From Quercus robur (lineage: Eukaryota > Streptophyta > Magnoliopsida > Fagales > Fagaceae), in contig NC_065538.1 of the NCBI RefSeq assembly GCF_932294415.1, forward strand, positions 44,430,843-44,494,842: DNA of 64,000 nt, written 5' to 3'. Below the pieces are notes generated by a model, which was not told the origin of the DNA, did not search any database, and saw nothing but the letters and a program-made list of their open reading frames with translations. Below, piece after piece: positions 57,648 to 64,000 of the stretch; the stretch's first letter is position 1, and every line of letters starts with the position of its first letter. A program made the translations under genes and the position numbers.

Positions 57648-58749
57648 TGTAAGGTTGAATTTAATCAACCATGTGTTGGCTTTATTCCATGACAAATTTG
57701 CTTGTAATATAGCACTTAGAAACCTTATATTTAGGTGGGAATCATGTAAGGGTAGTGTGTGAGAGAGTGTGAAGAAATGCTCAAGACAGTGCAGTGAAGC
57801 AGAGACTCGCGGTTAGGACTCGCGGGTGGCTCGCGGCTTGCAAGCCGCCAAAAGTTGCTCACGTGCAGAGCATGCAGGGGAGCTGAACAGTCACGCCACC
57901 TGGAGCACTACACGACAAAAATCCAGACTGGCCATTAAGTTAGCTCGCGACTTGAACTCGCGACTCAGTCAAGTCGCGAGATCAAGTCGCCAGCCAGCCC
58001 TGTTTTTGGAAAAACTGACTCTTCGTATTCCATTCTCACACCAGTATAAATACCCCTCATTCCCACAAGATATGTGTGGCTATTCAGAAAGAAAAACCCT
58101 AAGAGAGGTTTCTTCAAAACACCCACCCAATTAGAGAGAGCTACTCATTCTTAAAGAGAAATCTTTGTAGTCTCTTCTCATTCCCTCTCTCATTGTCATA
58201 CCTATTGAGAGGAGATTTCTATCCAAACACTACCCACACCCATTTAGAGTGTTGAGTGTTTTTGGAGTTTTGGGAAGCATTGGAAGATGCCAAGGATGGC
58301 GGATGCTATGGTCTAGTAGCGGAATCCGGTAAGCTAGAAAAGAAAAAGGTTCGGCCAACCTCGTTGGAGCAAGAAGCTTGGAGGGCTTAGGTACATCGGG
58401 TAGATTAGGCTTGGAGGGTCTATTGCTGTTCATGTATCCCAACTACATTTTCTAGTGGATTATTGACCGCTTGGAGGGCGGCGGAGAGGTTTTACGCCGA
58501 GGGCTTCGGTTTCCTCTTCGATAACACATCGTGTGTTGTCCTTGTGTTTGCATCTCTCTTCCCTTTATCTTTGCCTTTTATTTTCTGCCGTGGATGTGAT
58601 TTATAATTGGCTTAGATTGATTTCCAATTCTGTTTATAGCTTATGTTCATTTTCCGCACACTAGTTGTTTGTCATAAAGCTTGAATTGGTTATTTTGTAT
58701 TTGGGGGTCTAAACGTTCAAGGGTGTTTATACACGTTTTTGAACTTTCA
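57648..58749 (+). mobile_element. Solo LTR, family X, copy 3, perfect TSD GTTCT
   Basis: Begins TGTAAGGTTGAATTT and ends TTGAACTTTCA, flanked by GTTCT (57643-57647, 58750-58754). The hairpin CTCGCGACT-CAGTCA-AGTCGCGAG is intact at 57957-57980. It is inserted within the intron of the katanin fragment. Confidence 0.92.
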
Positions 58750-58791
58750 GTTCTTTTTGAGGTTCCATGTCTTTGGTACAGCCTACAGCAA

Positions 58792-58930
58792 CAAATTTCA
58801 CAACTTTTTTCACTTCTAGTTGAGATGATAGCTTGTAATTTGTAATATATCACTTTCACACAAAATCACCACTGACATCACTTTTACTGCACGCCAATCA
58901 CAAACTGCCACTTTGGCAGTTGTGAAATTA
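58792..58930. mobile_element. Foldback MITE, related to 52525-52670
   Basis: AAATTTCACAACTTTTTTCAC at the left pairs with GGCAGTTGTGAAATTAA at the right. The arms resemble those of the foldback at 52525. Confidence 0.5.
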
Positions 58931-59599
58931 ATTGTCCTTAGATTTTTTGATATGTATATGAATAAAGTAGTTTCTGTATGGTTTTCCCCTACATTTATCA
59001 TAGAGAGAGATACAGTTGTATTTTCTTGTTTAAACCACTCTTGGGCCATCCAATTAATGGTTGTTTTTTTTTTTAATCTTTTCCCTTGTCACTATTGCAA
59101 GGATAGGTTTAGTTTAGTTGTAGGAAACCCCTCTTCGCTTCCCCTTTATCTTGGCACGTGAAATATTTGAGGATATGCAACTGGCTTTTGAGACTTGCAA
59201 TTTGTAGGAGTTGATAGTCAATTTGTAGGAGTTGCAATTAATTATGAAATAAATCTTTGATTACCTATCAAAAGAAAAAAGATAGTCAATACCCTTTTAT
59301 GTATTTTTAAGGCATAAAATCTGGTGAATACTTTGGAACCTTTTATATTTTTTGAAGGTGTGATAGTTCTTTTGGAACATGCCTTTCTGTTTTTATGTTT
59401 AAATTTGTAATGTGTATATCAAAACGTTCCCTAATGTGATAGTTCGTTTTGATGGTTCCTCTTTATCTAGTGTTCAGATAGGCATAAGGGGGCTAGATCT
59501 CAAACAAAAAGAGTGTTTGTGAAACAAGTCCATCTAGATAGGAGATGAACGCTACTTTGGCCATTACCAATGAAACCTCAAATACAGACAACTCTTCAA

Positions 59600-59790
59600 T
59601 GCATATGTAATTTTACAATCTAAAAAAAAATGATCCAGTCTTTTTACTGCACCTACACATTCTACACCAATCTACTAGAGTAATTCCTCTCTTCATAAGA
59701 TTATCATTTGTCAGGATCATTGCCCAAACAGCCGTCCACATAAAGAGATAATCTTTTTGGAGCCTTGGCTTGAGCCTTTCAACCTTTTAC
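59600..59790 (-). pseudogene. LINE reverse-transcriptase tail fragment (zf-RVT)
   Basis: On minus it reads DYLFMWTAVWAMILTNDN, LMKRGITLVDWCRMCRCS and then a stop. The pattern WTA-8-T-2-NL-3-RG and W-C-2-C is that of the zf-RVT segment at the end of plant LINE or RT-derived ORFs. Only this part remains, in an intron of the katanin fragment. Confidence 0.65.
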
Positions 59791-60328
59791 ACTTACATTG
59801 TAATATAATGATGTTTAGTTTAGTTATGTTCACAATCTAGCGGTTTATTGGCCACTATCTGACAGTCTGACCATAATTAGGCATCTAAGCATCTCTTCGG
59901 ACATGCTGCTACAGCTGGTCAGAATATTTGGTCCAGTCATCTATTCAACGTTATCAGCATCGTCATCTGTTGGTGTAGATATTGAGGCCGAGCAAAGGTG
60001 TGTTTAGCTTCATCTACATTTTTTTTTTCCTGACAATTTAATATTCAGATATTAAGCATTTTGGCTGGCTACTTCTTAATTTATATCATAATCTGGAGCG
60101 GTGCAACCAATGCTTTATAGAGCTTGAAAAAGTCAAACGCTGCCTACTGGCCGTTACCAGGCACCTAATGTAATTTCTTTAGTCGCTTGACTGCTCTACT
60201 ATAATGTTATTTACTTTTTCCTGAGATGTCATTTTCCTTATTCCTATTCTCTTTTTACCCATAGAAGAGGGGGAACAGTTGCAAAGTCAGCACAGGAGTT
60301 AAACCTAGCTCTGTAGGAAGTTTCATGA

Positions 60329-61704
60329 CAAAAAGTGACAGTGTGGAAGTGCATTTATTTCCGGCTCACTTGAAATTGTTTTGTTGCTTTGAGGGAGTTA
60401 TACGAGCTCTTGAACAGTTAAACCCCTCTTGATGCAACCCCTAATAGTTCAACACTGTTGTTGCTGGCCCTGATTTGCTCCGCCCTGTATGTATATTCAT
60501 GTTAAGTGGAGGCCTTAACAACTTGCTAATTCTATGTGTCAACTGCATCTGGAAGGTTATTGCATATGCCACTGTACCTGCTGCTTGTTGCACAGCTTTG
60601 GCGATTGTCTAGTAGATGCTTGCTCGAAGATATCCACACCGTTTACGCTCTAACCCAATATCTCAACAAATTATGTAACTCTTGGCTACATTAGTGCTGA
60701 TTTAATTCTTGAATTATATTCCTTGTATAAAAGGATTGGCGGTGCTATAAGAGGTGTCCTTACACCTTCCTGTGAGTAGTGTCCTTTAATAGTTAATTAC
60801 GTAATTTTTTCTGACTTTTTTTTTTAATCATTTCATTTTTTCTATCATTTATTTTCTTTAATCAAAGCTCGTTTGGTAAGCCAAAAAATTGACTAAACGA
60901 TCCCCCTTCAGTTCACTAATGATTTTTCTGGGCTCACATTCCTCGATCTGTGTAATCAAAGGTCCTGGCTTAGGCGAAATGTGGAGACCAGTAGGCCGAT
61001 CAAAGAAAGACTGGTTCTTTCTCCATGTAGTGCAGGCTTTTTCAAATACAATTCTTGCCCATCCATCAGAGATGCAGAGGAATTGTCAGGGATGGGAGTT
61101 AAGGGAATATGCATCACTCATGAGGCGTTTTTGTTGAGTAGTGAAGAAGATTCAAGAAAAATGTACTGAAATCTTATAAAAATAAAATAAAATTCAAAAC
61201 TCAGGCTCAACTCTTTCACGCCAGCATAGGGATGCTACAACGGAGTAGAGGATAAGCCAAATGCAATAATTCAAGTAATAAAATACTCAATTAGGGAAAA
61301 TACTACAGCTAGTTGGCTAAAGCTTTCAGGTTTGAAGAAAAGTACAAATTCTGTGATTAGGGGGGCTTCCACCATTTCAAGTCTGCTTGAGCTTACGGGG
61401 AGGAATTGATATTCCATTTAGGCAACATAACTGGAACTTATAGGTCATTGGAGTGGTTAATTAGACTGCATTGTGTTTGGATTGATCGAGAGGAGAGGAG
61501 AGTAAAGAAGAATGTTGGTGGGGATTTAATTCTCTTTTTTTTTTTTTTTTTGGATGTTTTTTACAATGGGAGGGTAAATGATTTGAGGGGTTTGGTGGCT
61601 TTTGTCTTCTTCCTTTCTTGTTCTTGTTCTTTGTTTATTTTATTTTTTAATTCCTCCAATTTGGGGGAACTTGAAGGGGGAAGGGATTTGAGTTTATTGG
61701 ATTT
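60329..61704. other. Downstream sequence of the katanin fragment, no gene seen
   Basis: May include its old 3' UTR. A frame at 60889-61137 (MTKRSPFSSLMIFLGSH onward) has no family resemblance. A T tract lies near 61533. Confidence 0.45.
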
Positions 61705-61912
61705 TGGGAGAAGATTACTGCAATCTTGTATGCAGTAATTGATGCATATAGGATAAGGTTGCAATAAAAGAAAAGTGACAACAAATTATGGGTAAGTTGG
61801 TCATGTGCATTGCACATAACTCTTGGACACTTGTCGCTTCTCTTTACCAGCCACCTTACCTTATATGCAGTAATTAATGCATACAAGATTGCAGCAAATC
61901 CTCTCCCTTGGA
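61705..61912. mobile_element. Foldback MITE, arms about 95 bp
   Basis: TTGGGAGAAGATTACTGC then AATCTTGTATGCAGTAATTG (left) is complementary to TTAATGCATACAAGATTGC then AGCAAATCCTCTCCC (right). Pairing extends to the centre near 61807. No TSD assigned. Confidence 0.65.
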
Positions 61913-62111
61913 TTTTTATGTAATTTCTATTCTGCTATTAATATTTTTTGGAGTAGATTGCATTAACCTCCCTTGAAGTTTTACATTAACCTCCAAGAAA
62001 TGAGTGCCATTTTGTCCAAAGATAAGAATGTTTTTTAAAATGGAATGTTGTTTTAGTTTAATCACAGTTTAAGAAGGCATGCCCTTATTTGTTGCATTTA
62101 TACAAATGTTT

Positions 62112-62115
<4 letters not shown>

Positions 62116-62208
<93 letters not shown>
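62116..62208. repeat. (GA)n microsatellite, about 93 bp
   Basis: A pure AG run followed by a duplicated AGAATAGAAAATGAAAAGAG phrase up to about 62290. Confidence 0.95.
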
Positions 62209-62210
<2 letters not shown>

Positions 62211-62341
62211 GAAAATGAAAAGAGAATGAAAGTGAAGAGAGAGAGAGGTGAACATAGAATAGAAAATGAAAAGAGAATGAAAGTGAAGATAGAAATATTT
62301 TATGTATGTGTGTAATGTAATATAATATAATATAAATTCAT

Positions 62342-62739
62342 GGGCAATATTTAGCTACAAATTTTTTTGTAGCCTAAGGTTACAACTTTATTTTAAAAAA
62401 TTGACATTACTACTTATTTTGAAAATCTAACCATTAAATTGCATGTTCTTTATGCTCTTAATACATATATCAAATTTTATGTCAATCGGATATTATTTAC
62501 TATATGATTTATAAGCTTATATTTTATGTATAATTTTAAACTACAAAAACTTGCAATTTAAACAATTTATTGATGACATAGCTATTGATTTTTAATTTTC
62601 TAGAAATTTTGCAAGTATGGAGAATATAAGAAGAAAATGTAATCCAATGGTGGATTTGTCAAAATTCACATCTAATAAAAAAATATTGAGTAAGGTTATA
62701 GACTTATTCTATAACTAATTTTGTAACTAAATTTTGTCC
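62342..62739. mobile_element. Mutator-like MITE with perfect 9-bp TSD
   Basis: Flanked by TAAATTCAT on both sides (62333-62341, 62740-62748). The termini are GGGCAATATTTAGCTACAAA and the reverse complement of GGACAAAATTTAGTTACAAA. The inverted repeats continue for about 50 bp. The 9-bp duplication is typical of Mutator-like elements. No coding sequence. Confidence 0.78.
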
Positions 62740-63020
62740 TAAATTCATTACCTTTGGCTTTATGTTGATATTTTCAAATATTGTCACATAAGTTTGACCC
62801 AAAACTAGTTTGGAGCTATCTTTTTCTAATCCACTATAATGCAATTGAATAGATTTTCCGTATGTAATTTCAGTCACATGACTTTGTTAATGAGTCATGT
62901 GACTTATATAAATTGCTACATAAAGGATTGGGAAAGATGGCTCCAAATTGGTTTGTTGCCAAACTTTGTTTTGAAAGCCCACATTTTTCCACATTATTAT
63001 TTTGAGCTTGAATTTGGTAA

Positions 63021-63265
63021 GGATAAGGTGTAAAATCCATATTTTACACCATCTAATAAGAGATTGTCACATTATTTTTATTTATTTAAAACTCAATGCA
63101 TTTTATCACACCTAATAATACCATATCAACCTTTTACTTAAAACCTGAAAATATATTGTTTATCGAGATATTATCCTTTGTAATTAAATGTATTGTATTT
63201 TAGTAATATGATGATGTGACATGTCCTTATTGGAAGGTATAAACCAAAGATTTTACACCAAGTCC
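63021..63265. mobile_element. Foldback MITE
   Basis: GGATAAGGTGTAAAATCC (left) is mirrored by ATTTTACACCAAGTCC (right), and inner blocks TAATAAGAGATTGTCAC and GTGACATGTCCTTATTGG also pair. TSD not clear. Confidence 0.55.
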
Positions 63266-64000
63266 TTATAGAATTTAATCTCTATTATTTTAAAACATAC
63301 TTTTTAATTAAGTTTAAATTTATAACGATTCCTTATATAAACTTATTGATAATAAATGTCTATTAATAACTATCATAATTATCAAATTTCATATTTAGGG
63401 AAAAAAATTAAACAAGAAGAGATCATTTTTTGTTCAAATTTTTTTGCTATATTGCATGAGTTATTGACATGTGGCAAATAAAATTCTCTTTATTTAGTGT
63501 TCCACCTCAACAAAACTTCACATTTATGTTAAAGTATTAATTAATTATTATATGTATATGGATTAAATGCATATATTTATAGGTGATGCATTAATTATTT
63601 ATGTGAAAGAAATTAAAATTGTTATTTTTTAAAAAAAAAGAATTATACCCAAAGAAATTTATTTGAAATACTTATTTGATAAGGATTCATGCTTGCCTTC
63701 AATTAGTTTGATGTTAGAACCATGACCTAGGATTTGATCTACTTTAATTCATTTAAATATAGTTTACTTTGAATAAGTGCCATTTGTATGTTGTTTGTTT
63801 AGAAATACATGAATTATATATTGACCTTGAAATTACATGATTAACTCAAATTTAATGGTCAGAAATCTTGTAACTCAATTAACAAATTCTAGTATTTTTT
63901 TTTAAAATGTCCATTGTTCAAACCCGCTCCTCCCCCAATTATCGAATTACAATAAAGTATAATTGTAACTACTTTCATTAAATTTTTAATAGACTAATTG
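63266..64000. other. AT-rich end of window, no gene seen
   Basis: No coding, RNA or repeat feature recognised on either strand. Confidence 0.6.

Larger units (their letters stand above)
57439..60328 (+). pseudogene. Katanin p80 (KATNB1-like) C-terminal fragment, broken
   Basis: Four exons of the con80 domain, which binds the katanin p60 microtubule-severing subunit. Exon 57439-57513 (VIYRYWERNDVKGVIGAM, EKMADHA) lies between ATTTACAG and GTAAGT. Exon 59881-59997 (HLSISSDMLLQLVRIFG, then STLSASSSVGVDIEAEQ) lies between AATTAG and GTGTGT. Exon about 60092-60160 (LERCNQCFIELEKVKRCL) has AA instead of AG at its acceptor and GC at its donor. Exon 60265-60328 (RRGGTVAKSAQELNLAL, amber, EVS, TGA) ends four residues later than the amber codon. 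The family exon between MADHA and HLSIS was not found. The intron after the first exon holds a solo LTR, a foldback and a LINE piece. No WD40 part lies in the window. Probably a dead or duplicated fragment. Confidence 0.75.

Overview
The window looks like nuclear chromosomal DNA of a woody eudicot. Spliced plant genes, AT-rich spacers, long dinucleotide microsatellites and several generations of plant transposons all point that way. The retroelement families resemble those I associate with Fagaceae (oak, chestnut, beech), but the species is an inference. There is no operon structure, and no rRNA, tRNA or CRISPR locus was seen.

The only convincing host genes are a small family of DUF599 (Pfam PF04654) membrane proteins on the minus strand. 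They are copy A (6183-6985, start codon out of frame), copy B (27269-28065) and copy C (30069-30846), plus the 3' tail of a lost copy D (around 35500-35850). All three two-exon copies share a GC-AG intron at the same codon. A C-terminal fragment of a katanin p80 (KATNB1-like) gene lies at 57439-60328 on the plus strand. It lacks an exon, has a broken acceptor, and has an amber codon four residues before its normal end.

Everything else is mobile DNA. 0-5 kb: a Helitron-like body holding a solo LTR with a perfect target duplication, and a TRIM. 7.7-13 kb: Tat-type Ty3/gypsy remnant 1, with a spliced antisense ORF on plus, a tandem array, and RNase H-integrase on minus. 13.8-14.4 kb: a MITE. 14.5-19.3 kb: two opposed Ty1/copia fragments cut by two solo LTRs, one with a younger solo LTR inside it. 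19.8-25.3 kb: a probable minus-strand Helitron containing a SINE split by a hAT element, plus a second complete Helitron. 25.5-36 kb: the DUF599 B-C-D cluster with SINEs, a hAT element (perfect 13-bp TIR and 8-bp TSD) and a solo LTR. 38.6-46.4 kb: a structurally complete LTR element with LTRs, PBS and PPT, encoding only gag and an extra plant-transposon ORF; it has landed in the LTR of Tat remnant 2, which continues from 46.4 to 51.7 kb. 52.5-54 kb: MITEs, including a CACTA type. 54.5-56.7 kb: Tat remnant 3 in the opposite orientation with its 3' LTR. 57-63 kb: the katanin fragment, interrupted by a solo LTR and a LINE piece, followed by MITEs.

The most interesting shared design is in the three Tat remnants. 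Each carries a gene antisense to pol, with its own TATA-like box, a short 5'-UTR intron ending just before the ATG, and further GT-AG introns. In remnants 1 and 2 a tandem array with alternating unit types sits exactly between the converging 3' ends of this gene and pol. All coordinates and alignments were read by eye; no database search was run.
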